Assembly: GCA_036898135.1 (NCBI GenBank)
Contig: CM072511.1
Coordinates: 34,054,139-34,118,138, forward strand
DNA: 64,000 bases
Direction of reading: 5' to 3'
Source: Oncomelania hupensis
Lineage: Eukaryota; Mollusca; Gastropoda; Littorinimorpha; Pomatiopsidae
Below are positions 1 through 12,440 of the stretch, in pieces (positions within the stretch are counted from its first letter, which is position 1; every line of letters starts with the position of its first letter). Position numbers and translations under genes: made by a program. The notes under the pieces were generated by a model. It had not been told where the DNA came from. It was given only the letters and a program-made list of their open reading frames with translations, and did not search any database.

Positions 1-884
1 AATAAGGTTTTGGGCAGAGAAACTGCAGTGTACAGCTGAAGATGTTCTGCAGCAGTACACCAGCATTCACGCAGAAAGTATAACCTTTACAGTGCCACAC
101 TCTTACTAACGTGCAATATATTTTTTGCACTTTTCTTATTTGGCTTGTCTGTTTTAAAAAAAAGTGCCTGCTACTATACGAAAAAAAAATGTTTTGTTTT
201 GTTTAGGATTAGCTTTTTTTTTTTTTTTTTAAATCGTGGCCTTTCCGATCTTTTTAGTCTTAAACTAGTCTTTGGTATTACCTGCGGCCGTGTTTTTTTT
301 TCCTTCTTCATCTCGACCATTTTCCTTTTCCCCTTAAAATCAGGCCCCAAGACAGTCTTCATTAGCCACTAGACTTCAGATACGCTTTTATAAGAGCTCT
401 CTGTCGTCCAAAAAAGATGACTAACACGGACCTCTTAATGGTTTCTTCGAATTAAAGTTTGCTCTAGTAAACCCGCAGCATTGTCATGCATCGACTGAGA
501 CTACAAGATGTCTAGGACGAAATAAGGGACCAAACTTTCCTTTAGAACCCGTTTTAAACTGGGACAACTGTGGGGGGGGGGGGTTCCCCCCAGACAATTA
601 CATACATGAAGCTTCAGAAAACCTCTTATCTGGCTGTCGTTCTTTCTGAAATTCACAGGTTTCTTGGTGTCCGAAATGTCAAGCTCTTGTTTCCTCTTCC
701 TGCAGAAGGGACAAAATAGAAAGTGTGGCTAGCACGGCCGCGGCAGCCGAGTGAGGGAGATGACGGCTAAGCAATGGCTGTTTACCGCGGCCCGTACTGC
801 CCACGATGAGCGCCAAGCTTACTTGTTGTTGTTGTTGTTTTTGTTGTTGATGTTGTTGTTGTTCTTCTTCTTCTTACGCCTCAT
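1..884. other. No gene recognised; T-rich flank
   Basis: I see no convincing coding frame or known repeat here. The stretch has poly-T runs near 210-232, a short poly-G run near 572-583 and a TTG/TTC-rich tract near 822-877 that abuts the RTE-a fragment which follows. Confidence 0.5.
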
Positions 885-1320
885 CTTCCTCTGTCCTCAG
901 CAACCCTCATGGCTTCGCTCAGTGTCAAGCCAGTTCATTCTCGAATGTTGTCCTTCCACCTCTTTTTCTGTCTCCATCTTCTTCTGCTTACTTGCGCCGT
1001 GCCTTGCAGGATGGTCTTTGCAAGACCTGATGTTCTGCTGACGTGGCCTTACCATCGGAGTTTCCGTTTCTTCACAACTGTGAGCAAGTCATCGTGTTGT
1101 CCAATGGCTTGTGTGATGGTCTGTCGGACTTCGTCGTTGGTGATGTGCTGGGTATAGGAAATGCCCAGAAGTCTTCTGTAGCACCTCATCTCCATGCTTT
1201 GTATTCTTCGTTGTAGGTCTGCTGTGAGGGTCCATGTTTCGCAAGCATATAGGAATATGGAGATGACAAGGGAGCGCAGCAATCTTATATTGGAATGTAT
1301 TCTGATGGTCCTGTTCCGAA
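885..1320 (-). pseudogene. RTE-a LINE 3' fragment
   Basis: The minus strand encodes the C-terminal part of an RTE-type reverse transcriptase protein. It reads LLRSLVISIFLYACETWTL, then CYRRLLGISYTQHITN and VVKKRKLRW, followed by the arginine-rich tail region. It aligns base by base with the near full-length copy at 57-60.7 kb. The 5' part is missing, as is usual for LINE copies truncated during reverse transcription, and the terminal GGATA-repeat tail is also absent. It is a dead fragment with no function of its own. Confidence 0.85.
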
Positions 1321-1386
1321 AGGATTACTCAATACATTGGCTTTAATGTGACAACAATGCATTTTCACTAGTAAACTCACTGTCAC

Positions 1387-1971
<585 letters not shown>

Positions 1972-1973
1972 TA

Positions 1974-2089
<116 letters not shown>

Positions 2090-2147
2090 CACGCATGCAC
2101 ACACACACAGACACCCTCATCCTTGATATCCCCGGATCTCGACTATG

Positions 2148-2200
2148 ACCTTGAGCAGCTCTATTAGCAGGTTAGCGCGCTACATAAAAACAATCCATCA
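2148..2200 (+). repeat. SINE-C 3' end fragment
   Basis: CCTTGAGCAGCTCTATTAGC followed by GCGCGCTACATAAAAACAAT matches the conserved 3' end of the SINE at 50,157-50,588. Only about 50 bp are present. I see no clear target duplication. Confidence 0.6.
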
Positions 2201-3650
2201 ATTTTTTTTCTTTGTCACCTGAACCACTGACTGACTGATATGTTTGAACCTGTACGCCATCGTGGAAGCTGCACTCTCGAATCGCCAAACTATTGCTGAT
2301 ATCTCTATCGAAGCAACTGTGTATTGGAGACATTCATTTAAAAGTTCAAGAAAACTCAATTAAAAGTTTTGCAAAAAAAGTTATGTTTTTCTTTGATGAG
2401 GTCATTGGAAAATCTTGCGTGAACGTTTCACTCAATTTTCAAAGACTCCGAACCTGTTTACAATTGTTCTTATTTTATGTAGATTTTACTATATATCTTG
2501 AGTTAAATATGGAAAACGAAGAAGAAGCATTCAGCACAAATTGTTCGTGGGCATGCTTCGTCACTTTATCAAAGATAGTGCGTTGTAGATCACTTATCGT
2601 GAAGAAAATGTGCAGGAAGTTTAAACCAAACGAAATTCGAATACTGACAACGTTTCACATTGAATTTCGAATATCGAAAATGTGTTTCAATTCGTAGAAA
2701 GAAATGTGATTCATTAGCACGAACTGTTAGCATTTCCTTTATAAACTAGAACATTCGTGCGCAGTTGTGTAAACACCACATCATTTTAAAAATTTTTTAC
2801 ATGTTTTTTTTTTTTTTTTAATTTGTCGTAGAAGATCAGCAAAATAAATTTAAAATGGAATTCTTTGTTTTACAAAATAATAGTTTTCATTTCAATCCTG
2901 CTCTGTGATAACCGCTTTTGTTTATTATATCAAAAAATAAACAAAGGTGGTCTTTACATTTGTAATCAGGAAAATCAACCTAAAAAAAGCTCAAAGACGC
3001 TCCAGAAAAGGAACTGGTAACTCTCGTGAACAATCCCAAGAACATTGTTGAAAAGCCTCTTGGAGACCGTGTAAGAGAATTGCTTTTAATTTTTTTTTTA
3101 TTTTTCTTGTGAGAATGCTTGCGTGTCAAGCATATATTTTGCAAAAGATCATGTTACGTGATCAAACTTTCAGAAATTGTTACATTCCATTCAATTCAAT
3201 TTAACGAAAGTTTATTAACATCAACGGAATTATATACAACCATTTGTGTCCCATTTGAATAGATAAAAAAGAAAAATAAACAACAATTATTAAAACAAAC
3301 AAACACATACTTCAAAAATATTATTTTAGAGATTAATTCATTGTTCTTACCCACACACACACATCAGTCATCAGACCATATTAAACCTAAATCACACATG
3401 TATGCCATAATAAAAACATAAAAGACAAATGTTTTAAATTAATAAATTCATTAAAATACAATAACCGGAATAATATAACTATTGCACGACAAAGTATCAA
3501 AACAGTACAAGCAACTAAAATATCACAATCAAGTTCAAGGGAAGCAGTTCAGTGTACACGTAAAACGCTCACCAGCACAAGGGAAGCAAACAACAGAACA
3601 GACATCAATCACACACAACACACACCCACAACACACCCGCAAAACACACA
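2201..3650. other. AT-rich intergenic DNA, nothing recognised
   Basis: No known element or convincing exon is seen. A frame at 2,293-2,697 is open for 134 codons but begins with CTG, resembles nothing I know and has AT-driven composition. Confidence 0.5.

Positions 3651-3654
<4 letters not shown>

Positions 3655-3718
<64 letters not shown>
3655..3718. repeat. (CA)n microsatellite
   Basis: About 32 CA units, with imperfect CA-rich sequence on both sides from about 3,600 to 3,760. Confidence 0.95.
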
Positions 3719-3721
<3 letters not shown>

Positions 3722-3967
3722 CTACACACCTACACACAGACGCACGCACACACATACAAACTGCGTTTCCTCCATTCACAAAAGGTAGTACAGTCCACTA
3801 TATAGGTTATTTTAAACACACGCCCTCCTCACTCCCACAAACAAAACATCCAGAAAAGCATAGTTTTGTACTTTTGTAAGTCAAAAGAAGAAAAAGAAGA
3901 AGATCATAAAGCAGCAGCAGAAGAAGGCGAAGAAGAAGTCGTTAGAAGAAAAACAGGAACAAGGATT

Positions 3968-4367
3968 CTATTCTGTCCTATCCTATCCTATCCCGTAACT
4001 CGGAGGTCGTTGGGGCACCACAGATGATCGTTTAACCAGCGTACTCTATCTTTCTCTGTCCTCAGCAACCCTCATGGCATCGCTCAGTGTCAAGCCAGTC
4101 CATTCTCGAATGTTGTCCTCCCACCTCTTTTTCGGTCTTCCTCTTCTTCTGCCTCCTTGCATCGTGCCTTTCAGGATGGTCTTTGCAAGGTCTGATGCTC
4201 TGGTAACGTGGCCATACCATCAGAGTTTTCCGTTTCGTCACCACTGTGTTCATATCATCGTATTGTCCAATGGATTATGTGATGATCTGTCTGACTTCGT
4301 CGTTGGTGATGTGCTTGGTATAGGAAATGCCCTGAAGTCTTCTGTAGCTTTGTATTCTTCGTTATAG
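3968..4367 (-). pseudogene. RTE-a LINE 3' fragment with tail
   Basis: Minus-strand copy of the last 400 bp of RTE-a. The GGATA-repeat tail is visible as TCCTATCCTATCC at its left edge, followed by the complement of the ACCTCCGAGTTACGGGA terminus and the C-terminal codons. A few indels break the frame. It is truncated on its 5' side near CGAAGAATACAAAG. Confidence 0.85.
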
Positions 4368-5429
4368 ACACACCGTATGAAAGAGCAAGAACAAGTAAAT
4401 TAGAAACTCGGGTGTTGCTGCCTCAATAATTTCTCAAACAAAGAAGGGGATGTGATTGCTTTCCTAATTATTTAAGTTTTTTCGATAAACAACCTAAAAT
4501 CCGATACGCATACAGTACACATTGTTTTCGATTTATATTACTTTATATACATATTAATATGTGTTCGCTGGCAGTCTGATTTTTTTGTTTTGTTTATTGA
4601 AAACATTGCGTGCCGTCTGTTGTTGTTTACTTCGTGGAATGTGAGTGAATAGACACAATTGTTTTTTTTTTTGTTTTTGTTTTGTTTACATCGGAAATGG
4701 AATAAAACAGAGGACTGTTAGCATTTAAAATTGCCAATAAGAAGAAACAAACGTGTACATTAAAGTGAAGGAATGGTAATTAGGACAAAGCAAGACAAAA
4801 TAACACAAGGACACCTCCCCTCCACCCACCCACCCCCCTCCAAAAAAAAATTCTGTTTAAGGTAACAGAAAAAAGAATAGGGTCGGTAGACATGCTTTTT
4901 CTTTTTCTTTTTCTAAACCTTTTTCACGCATGATGTTTCACCGAGTTAATTTTTTCTTCTTGCTTCAAGCTTGCCTCCCTTCTTTCGTCTACTCAATGGC
5001 TGAGCACAAACAGTTCTATTTGGTTGCGATTTATTTGGATTTTTTTTTCTTTTTTTTTCCCCAGACGATCCCCAACAGAAAGTTTAGGGTCGTGCCAAAA
5101 AATTAGGGTCGGTCGGGATACCGTAAACAGACATTTTTTTTGGCCCAATGCAAATTTTCGAACTAAGCTCTTCGTCAGGCTGCACTGTCACAACCCACAA
5201 AACAACAAAACGATACTTCCCAACAAGAACCAAGAAACAATGCAATGGAATAAAGGTGAGTTCGTTTTGCTTCAACCCTCCCCGTTTCCACCCCGCCTTC
5301 ATGTACCTCTGCCCACACTCTTTTCTGTCTCACTACACACCTATGTCCCTTTCCTCTCCTCATATCTCTGTTCTCTCCCCTTAAACGTATTATTTCACCT
5401 TTGAATTTAGTATATTTATTTACGTCCTC
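4368..5429. other. No gene recognised
   Basis: AT-rich DNA with poly-T tracts and a C-rich stretch near 4,815-4,840. The overlapping open frames at about 5,020-5,400 do not resemble known proteins and lack supporting signals. Confidence 0.5.
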
Positions 5430-5520
5430 GGGGTTGCTGAGGACAGAGAAAGATGGAGTACGCTGGTTAAACGATCATCTGTGGTGCCTCTACCACCTCC
5501 GAGTTACGGGATAGGATAGG

Positions 5521-5522
<2 letters not shown>
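5430..5522 (+). repeat. RTE-a LINE 3' terminus, 90 bp
   Basis: GTTGCTGAGGACAGAGAAAG, then the terminal codons and GGATAGGATAGG tail, match the last 90 bp of RTE-a. The pentamer tail runs directly into a TTTA array, which suggests the retroposon tail seeded the microsatellite. Confidence 0.85.
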
Positions 5523-5862
<340 letters not shown>

Positions 5863-7045
5863 CATTGTGATGTTAAATTCGATATTTTGACCTTTGCTCA
5901 CCTATTGTTATTGCTCCTGTCTAAATATCATTTAATTATTTCTTGGACTTCTGTTGGGAAGTATTGTTCTGCTGCTTTGCCTTGTGTCCGCCTGATGAAG
6001 AGATGAGCTTCAAAATGTGCATTGAATCGTTTTGTCTGGTCGCTGCCCTAATTAGCATTCATATGTACACATTTGTTTCTCATTATTGCTGTTATTATTA
6101 AAATTATTCCCAAAGACCTAAAGTAAATTCTGTTATGTCTTTGTGGAGTGTTCATGAAAACAAGAGTTAAACGTTGTTTTGTTTTTTACTGCACTGTAGT
6201 GCTACATTTAGTGTTTATGTCATATAATAATGCGCGTGTTTGTTTGTTTTTGTTGGCCTATATATATATCTTGAAACGAATGAACGAAAAGTCCTAAGTC
6301 TCATGACTTAGTCTCCTAGTCTAAAACAGAAACTTATTTTATATAAATTAGCGCTTGTTAAAAAACTAGTATGTCAAGCATGATATATCTTGCAGCTTGG
6401 AAACGAACATGTTGCGTGCTAAAATTAAGATATTTTTACTTCATTTTGTTTTGACCATTCCCAAGAGGAAGTCCATTATATAAGGTCTTTTAAATCTTCC
6501 CACACCTTACCCGCACCTGCCCCCTCCCCCATACCCCCCTAAAAAGAAATTCTCCAGATGATCTTAGTTCACAAAGTTCATTTTCGTGTCGACTAGTGGT
6601 CTTAGTTCACAATTATTTCGTGTGGACGTGCGTGAGTAAAAGTGAGTGTACGAGCATATTTGTGTATGTGTATGTGTCTATCTGTGTGTGTATGTGTGTC
6701 TGTCTGTGTGTGTATGTATGTATGTGTATATGTATGTATGCGTGTGTATGTATGCGTGTGTGTATATCTACGTGTGTGTATTGGGGGTTGTTTTTGTGTT
6801 GTTTTGTCCTCTGTTTTGGGAATTTTCTTGTTTCCCTCTATAGAATTATTGTGGATGCTGAAGTTATCATTAGTGATGGATCGGGTTTATTTATTTATTT
6901 ACTTATACTGGCAGTTTGCGGCTCAAATTGGGGCGTGTGCGTGTTTGTAATGACATTATATTTCTAGTTCCATTTAAACTACAGGCTTATAATTAAACAT
7001 TAAAAGTGTTAATTATGCATTTCATTTCATTGCCCCGGCAATTTC
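5863..7045. other. No gene recognised; GT/GTAT-rich tract
   Basis: Nothing coding is supported. An imperfect GT and GTAT tract spans about 6,658-6,780 and accounts for the open frames rich in Val, Cys and Tyr there. Confidence 0.5.
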
Positions 7046-7260
7046 CGATTCAGCCCCGATACTTGAATCTCGTGTAGCTCGAATCCGTTATTCACGCAAC
7101 CTGTACACTCAATAGCAAAGCATGCAGGAGTCGTAGTTTTAAAGATTTAAAACTTTATTCAGCAAAATATGCGGACTGCGTCAACAACTGGACATAAAAA
7201 TCTCTTTCCGAAAAACAGCCTCCGGAAACGCCAACAGCGCATTTCATTACAGTCTATCAA
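7046..7260 (-). repeat. Family G repeat, LTR-like, copy 1
   Basis: CGATTCAGCCCCGATACTTG, a CACGCAACCTGTACACTCA block, GCAGGAGTCGT and AACTTTATTCAGCA are shared in the same order with 62,436-62,600. On the minus strand the last block reads GCTGAATAAAGTT, an AATAAA signal. This and the TATA box in the other copy suggest an LTR fragment in minus orientation. Confidence 0.5.
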
Positions 7261-7310
7261 AAATGTCGAAAAATAAAGAAAGTTTCAGAATGACGAAATC
7301 AACAATTAAC

Positions 7311-7324
7311 CCCCCCCCCCCCCC

Positions 7325-7369
<45 letters not shown>
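7311..7369. repeat. Poly-C / poly-A tract
   Basis: About 16 C followed by about 44 A without interruption, then AGAAAG-rich sequence. Confidence 0.9.
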
Positions 7370-7372
<3 letters not shown>

Positions 7373-7541
7373 ATAGAAAGAAAGATAGAAAACAAACTTA
7401 AAGGCGTATTTCACCGATAAATAGGTATACGAAACTTTGTATGGAAGCCTCGATTCATGTCTTATTTTTCTACTTTTCTTAAGGAGCTATATATATTTAT
7501 ACTGCAAATGTCTGTTGTCTTGAGATGTTATGAAACACTAC

Positions 7542-7664
7542 ATCCAGTACACAGGCGCTTGTATCTGGAGACGCGAGCGTCTATACAAGTGACGCGTCTG
7601 TCTTTGGTTATCTATAATACGATAGGTACTCGCGTGTCCAGGTACAAACGCCTGTGATCCAGCA
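7542..7664. mobile_element. 107-bp hairpin MITE, hAT-like
   Basis: Arms at 7,550-7,577 and 7,629-7,656 are complementary at 24 of 28 positions, beginning CACAGGCG and ending CGCCTGTG, with a 51-bp loop. The element is flanked by ATCCAGTA (7,542-7,549) and ATCCAGCA (7,657-7,664). An 8-bp target duplication with CA...TG ends fits the hAT superfamily; that placement is inference from end structure only. Confidence 0.6.
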
Positions 7665-7775
7665 TGGCATTAAGTCTTGAATCTAAGTCTATAATTATAG
7701 TCTCTACTATACTTCGTCTCCAGAGGTTGGGCTGTATATTGTCAGTTACCTTGGATGCGAGCATAGAGGCCTAAA

Positions 7776-9383
7776 TATACTACTCAAAAATAATACAAGG
7801 GCCACTGGGACATATGGGTCTCTCTTTAAATCAGAAACACAAATTCAATTTATTAGTTCATCATATTTTATTGCAAACATTTCTGCATCAATAACAAAAA
7901 AGATTTTAGACATCAGTCACTTAAAATTCGAGTAAATTCAATTTAACTGGACATACCCTTCCTTTACAAAATCAAAACTTTAGAAACCAAAAATCTATAG
8001 AGTCAGTATCGGGTGTGGCCACCGTTTGCATCAATGCAGTCTTGGCATCGTTGTCTCATGGACCGTATCAGGTTATGGAGGATGTTTCCTGGGATGGCCA
8101 ACCACTCTTGCTGGAGAACTTGGGCCAGAACTTCAAGGTTAGCTCCTGGAGGGAGGTTTGCCCGTGTCTGTCGACCCAAGACATCCCACATAAGTTCTAT
8201 GGGGTTCAAGTCGGGTGATCGAGCCGGCCAATACATCCTTATGACGTGCGGTTGCTGCAGGAAGTCATTGACGATACGCGCTCGGTGGGGTCTGGCATTA
8301 TCGTCCTTCCCCAATGGCCCGCAGAGCTGGGAGAACCCTAGGTTGTAGGACGTCATTCCTGTAGCCAATACCGTTTAAGTTACCATGAATTTGGAGCAGG
8401 TTGTTCTGAAGTTTAATGCGAAGACACCCCACATCATGACAGATCCACCACCAAAGCGGTCATGCTCGCGCACCGTCGCATCAGCAAAACGCTCCCGTGG
8501 ACGCCTCCAAACATTCACTCGACGGTCGTTGAAAGACAAGGAGAACCGAGATTCGTCTGCAAAGAGCACCCTTGACCAATGTTGCCTAGTCCACACCAAA
8601 TGACGCCGAGCCCAGGCCAAACGCGCTGCACGGTGAGCTGGGGTGAGCAAAGGCCGTACTGCTGGTCGTCTTTATCGCAGGTTTGCCTCGTGTAGACGGT
8701 TGCGAATTGTATGGTCGCTGACGTTGACATTGCTGGCTGCGTGAAGCTGTCTTCTGATGGTGTTTGCTGTAGCGGGCCTCATCCTCAGAGCTGACAGGGT
8801 GATGAAATGGTCTTGTCTTGCAGTAGTAACGCGGGGGCGTCCGGACCTTCTTGGTTGTTGGACGCTTCCAGTGTTGTTAAAGCGCTCCTGCAGCCTTTGG
8901 ACAACGGAGTGGGACACTCCCAGCCGCCTGCCAACTTCTCTCACCCCCCCCACCCCTTCCTGAAGCCATGCAATAGCTCTGCCTCTATCCGCATCAGTCA
9001 ATCGTCGCCTTGGTGGCATGGTTAGAAAAGCAGCAAAAGCGCTGCCATTTATACCCAGAAAAAAGCGCCGATTGTTGAACTGAACTCAGAAAATGCAAGC
9101 CTTTTGCGTGCAAATCACTTTTAATGTTGAAAATTTTGCTTTATTAGCAAGACAACAGTAAATTATGGTCATTTTTTTGTAAAAATTGGGTTTGTTTTTC
9201 AACTCAGTGCAGAAAGTTCAAAACTCACACATGTGATTACTTGTTAGAATAAGATTGTCTTGAATGTTACTGTACAGGATGAGTTTTGAAATAAGCAATC
9301 AACGCGATATTATTGATAGCAGCAAAAAATAATTAAACTAAATGAAATATGAGAGTGGCCCTTCAATTATTTTGAGTAGTATA
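7776..9383 (-). mobile_element. Tc1-like DNA transposon with both ends
   Basis: The element (7,778-9,381, 1,604 bp) has inverted ends of about 30 bp: TACTACTCAAAAATAATACA on the left and the near complement on the right, both continuing into GGGCCACT. TA flanks both sides at 7,776-7,777 and 9,382-9,383, as expected for Tc1/mariner. The transposase gene lies on the minus strand and is broken. Complete ends without a working enzyme make this a fossil, although its ends could be mobilised in trans. Confidence 0.9.
8003..9019 (-). pseudogene. Tc1-like transposase, DD34E, broken
   Basis: The reading starts MPPRRRLTDADRGRAIAWLQ, with a paired helix-turn-helix DNA-binding region including GRRLGVSHSVVQRL. 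The catalytic core follows: LFADESRFSL (first Asp), DDNARPHRA (second Asp) and DLNPIELMWD (Glu). I count 34 residues between second Asp and Glu, so it is DD34E. Breaks: an in-frame TAA after RNRLHEANLR near 8,674, a frameshift near 8,415 (another frame continues LLQIHGNLNG), and a second frameshift near 8,300 just before the second Asp. The end GGHTRY-stop is near 8,003. It would have cut and joined DNA at TA sites; this copy cannot. Confidence 0.9.
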
Positions 9384-9544
9384 CAAACAGCTGAGCATTA
9401 AACTTACTGTTTTTTTATCCTATGGGTTATGTAGATGTCCGTTATCTAATGATGCATTCGGTCATCGAATTTATTTGAGAAGTTGGTCTACTTGTTAAGA
9501 GAAGCTGTGAAGTTCCCCATCTCCCACATTTTGCCCCCTCTCTC

Positions 9545-9547
<3 letters not shown>

Positions 9548-9576
<29 letters not shown>
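9548..9576. repeat. (TG)n microsatellite
   Basis: About 14 TG units between the Tc1-like element and the Penelope-like remnant. Confidence 0.9.
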
Positions 9577-9577
<1 letters not shown>

Positions 9578-9589
9578 GCCTTTGTTACC

Positions 9590-10620
9590 TCTCTTTTCTT
9601 TCCGATAATTGTTAAGCCACAGGGTCTGACTATTAGATTTTCCAGTTATCAACACAAAAGATGCCAAGTGGGCCAAATTTGGTAAGAACTCAGTCTTCAG
9701 CTTTGTCAAGCCCTCAACCCCTCTCCCCCACTCCATCTCCCCACCCACCCCCACTATGTTGTACTTCAAAGTCTCTGTGGCCATTCTCAATGCGGCTCTC
9801 CACAGCCACATGAAAAAAAAATATAGCAGACTTGATCGTTGGAAATTCCAAACTATCCCGCAGTATTCAGGTCCTTGAGCATTGACCAACAGATGTAGAA
9901 CATCACCCCTTGCCACTTCCACCGTGGTCCTTCCATTTACTTCCCAAGATCCACAAGACAAACAACCCTCCCTACCTACATTAAAGACACGAATCATACC
10001 TTGAGTGCCATAGAGGATCTGAACCTTGGCATCAACTTCCATCCCACAAACTCTTTTCATCCTAGATGTGATGTCACTGTACACTAGCATTCCCCTTGCG
10101 GATGGCCTGAAAGCTTTATTTTTCTTGGAAAGAAGGGCCATAAGGTAGCCACCTACACCAACCATCTCAAGGCTCGCTGAGCTGGTTTTTTTTTTTCTTT
10201 GAACACCTTCTCCTTCAATGGTTTGAACTTTGCATCGATGAGTGATGTAGCCACGGGAAGAAAAATGGGCCCTTACTATGCGTGTTTGTTTATGGCCTAC
10301 CTGGAGCACCAGATGTGACAGCAGTATACCAAACCTATGCCTGAGATCTACATTAGGTTTATAGATGATGGCATCGGAGCAAACTCACTGACTGCTGATA
10401 AACTCATGGAATTCATCGACTTTACTCGGCCATCAAATTCACATATGAAATCTCTGATGAATCTGTGACATTCCTTGATATAAAAACTGTCCTTGAAGGA
10501 TGGCTACATCTTCGTATCAGCCCACTACCGACTAACTGACTCGTACCCGTAAATGGATTACCGATCATCACATAACCCGTCAGTCAAGACCAGCATCCTG
10601 CTGAACTCTTTCGTGTGAAT
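9590..10620 (+). pseudogene. Penelope-like element reverse transcriptase remnant
   Basis: Several short plus-strand frames together match a Penelope-like reverse transcriptase. LLPKIHK lies at 9,937-9,957, then YIKDTNHTLSAIEDLN, then TSIPLADGLKA and FFLERRAIR near 10,085-10,140, then YIRFIDDGIGANSLTADKL near 10,350 with the catalytic Asp pair, and finally FTYEISDESVTFLDIKT. Frameshifts and stops separate these blocks, and about 6 bp are lost between CDVT and YTSIP. 9,590-9,930 may be the N-terminal part but I cannot match it. A 244-codon frame on the minus strand over the same bases is only a shadow. Confidence 0.75.
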
Positions 10621-11039
10621 ACCTCTGTGTGGCGCTGGTTTTGGGGTTGGGCCTGATGGGGTTGACTTGGTCCTTGGCGGTGATCGTCAGACAAGTTAGC
10701 TTGTCATTGAGGTCGGCTTCACTCCCACTGGTGTGTGTGGGTTTAGGTTGGGTGTGTTGTTGAAGGTTGTTGTGTGTGTCCGTGCGTGTGTGTGTACTTT
10801 AAAATGAATCTGTTTTGCTACAGGACACATTTCTTTTCCACCCCCTATCCCCATCTCATCCCCCATATCTCCATGTACCCTTCTCTTCCCATGCGTTTAA
10901 CTCCTCTTTCAATGTTTCAGAAGATGAGGAGGAGGAGGAGAAGAAGAAAAAGAAAAAGAAGACGAAGAAGAAAGAGGAGAAACGATAGTTTCTTTAGGAC
11001 AAGTTCAGTTTTGTTCAGTTCAGTATTTTGTTTACTGAC
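10621..11039. other. No gene recognised; GA-rich tract
   Basis: Contains GT-rich sequence near 10,730-10,790 and an AGGAGGAGGAGAAGAAG tract at about 10,920-10,985. No element identified. Confidence 0.5.
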
Positions 11040-11345
11040 TATTCACACAACCTGGTCACGTCACTTGCGGGCCCTCAGGAACCACTACATGCCATGGTGA
11101 AAAAGGAGTATATTGGCGTAGTTTGGTCACCTCGCGGGGCACGAAACCCTTGCAAAAACCATTAATGCAAGGAACAGTGAAAGGAAGCAGGCGCAGAGGA
11201 AGGCGTAAAGAAAAACCTGAACAAGTGATGTCAAAACATGGACGGCGCTGAACATGTCTCGCTTCCTGACCACAGCAACAGACAGTCTGAAGTGGCAAAA
11301 ACTGCGACGGAATCCCTCAGACCCCCAACTGCTTGACAGGCTGAG
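11040..11345 (+). pseudogene. RTE-b LINE 3' fragment
   Basis: Shares ACCTGGTCACGT, AGGCGCAGAGGA and the C-terminal pattern of the copy at 19,742-20,125. In pieces it reads an arginine-rich block, then KTWTALNMSRFLTTATDSLK. This is the typical end of a second RTE-related family, distinct from RTE-a. Frameshifts break it and the 5' part is missing. Confidence 0.65.
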
Positions 11346-11597
11346 AGGTTAGATAGAGAGATTCACACAATGGTCACATTATATACCCTCACCACCACTC
11401 GCGATCAAACATATATACATTTAAAAAACTTAACTTATTTATCAAATAATTCAACAATAAACGTTCAATAAAGCTTACCACAATCTCCCAAGTAGTGATC
11501 TTATAACGCACAAACAAGGTTAGCTATTTGTGGATGCTATATTACATCTTCCTTTGTCCGGCCCTGAGTTTCTACTTCGTAACCGCGATCTCTTTGT

Positions 11598-11674
11598 GGA
11601 AGAAGAAGAAGAGGAAGAGGAAGAGGAAGAAGAAGAAGAAGAAGAAGAAGAAGAAGAAGAAGAAGAAGAAGAAG
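11598..11674. repeat. (GAA)n microsatellite
   Basis: About 25 GAA units with some GAG. It produces poly-Glu and poly-Leu artefact frames. Confidence 0.95.
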
Positions 11675-11789
11675 CAGGGATGAGAAGGGAAAGGACGGGG
11701 GCAAAAAAGATATCAACAGTCGCGGGGCTAAAGTTAACGCTTCATAATGGTACCAATATAGGTTACACACACATTCATATTCCAGACAA

Positions 11790-12440
11790 AGTTGAACGGT
11801 CTGTCGGTCCGCTGGAAGCCATAATATCTCAAGAACCACTGAACAGATTTTGACCAAACTTCATACAAACATTACCTATGTTAGTGGCCTGCCTCCCGAG
11901 CCATCATACTTGCAAAGGTCAAAGTCATTGGAGTAGTGTTTTTGCTAAACACGTTTTGTTGAACATCTCCAAAACGCCTAAAGCGAGTTTGTTGAGTTGT
12001 GGTATACAGGTACATCAAACCATGGGCCACCCTTTAGCAACAATCCGTTTGTTGGTCAGTCGTTCGGTCCGTCGCTTTGAATTTCACTTTTAAAAAAATA
12101 TAGAAAACACGCTCTTTACATTATGTTCAGAATATCCCGAAACCAAATTCCTCATTTTTACTTTACGGATACTTTGCCTACTGCTAAGCATGTTGGTTCA
12201 TTCGTATTTGTACTTCCTCAAAGGTCGAGGTAATTGCGCTTCACCATTTTACAAACTAGTTTTGCCCTGTATCACTGATAATTTTTGGCCCATTCATGTT
12301 TTTCTTTTGTTTGGTTATGGTTAGGATAAACCCGAGCCCAAAAAAATATAACACTTTTTTATAATGCTTATTTTTCGGGTATGTGCGTGAGTGTCTGGAA
12401 ATACATTTGAATGGCTTGCCATCTTGTTTAAAGTCCAACT
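11790..12440 (+). repeat. Family E/F interspersed repeat, copy 1
   Basis: Starts at GGTCTGTCGGTCCGCTGG, has ATCTCAAGAACCACTGAAC and GATTTTGACCAAACTT, then GGCCTGCCTCCCG and CAAAGGTCAAAGTCATTG, and ends with ATAACACTTTTTTATAATGC and TGAATGGCTTGCCATCTTG. The same blocks recur in order at 40,600-41,130 and partly at 23.5, 24.4 and 35.4 kb. No protein or inverted ends are seen, so I leave its class open. Confidence 0.65.

Noticed and set aside
2293..2697. 134-codon open frame
   Set aside because: Starts with CTG, has no recognisable domain and lies in AT-rich DNA without exon signals.
5990..6045. Possible hammerhead core CTGATGA
   Set aside because: No GAAA at the required place; it reads CAAA after the putative stem II.
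9575..10309. 244-codon minus-strand frame
   Set aside because: It overlaps the plus-strand Penelope-like reverse transcriptase motifs and is a shadow of them.
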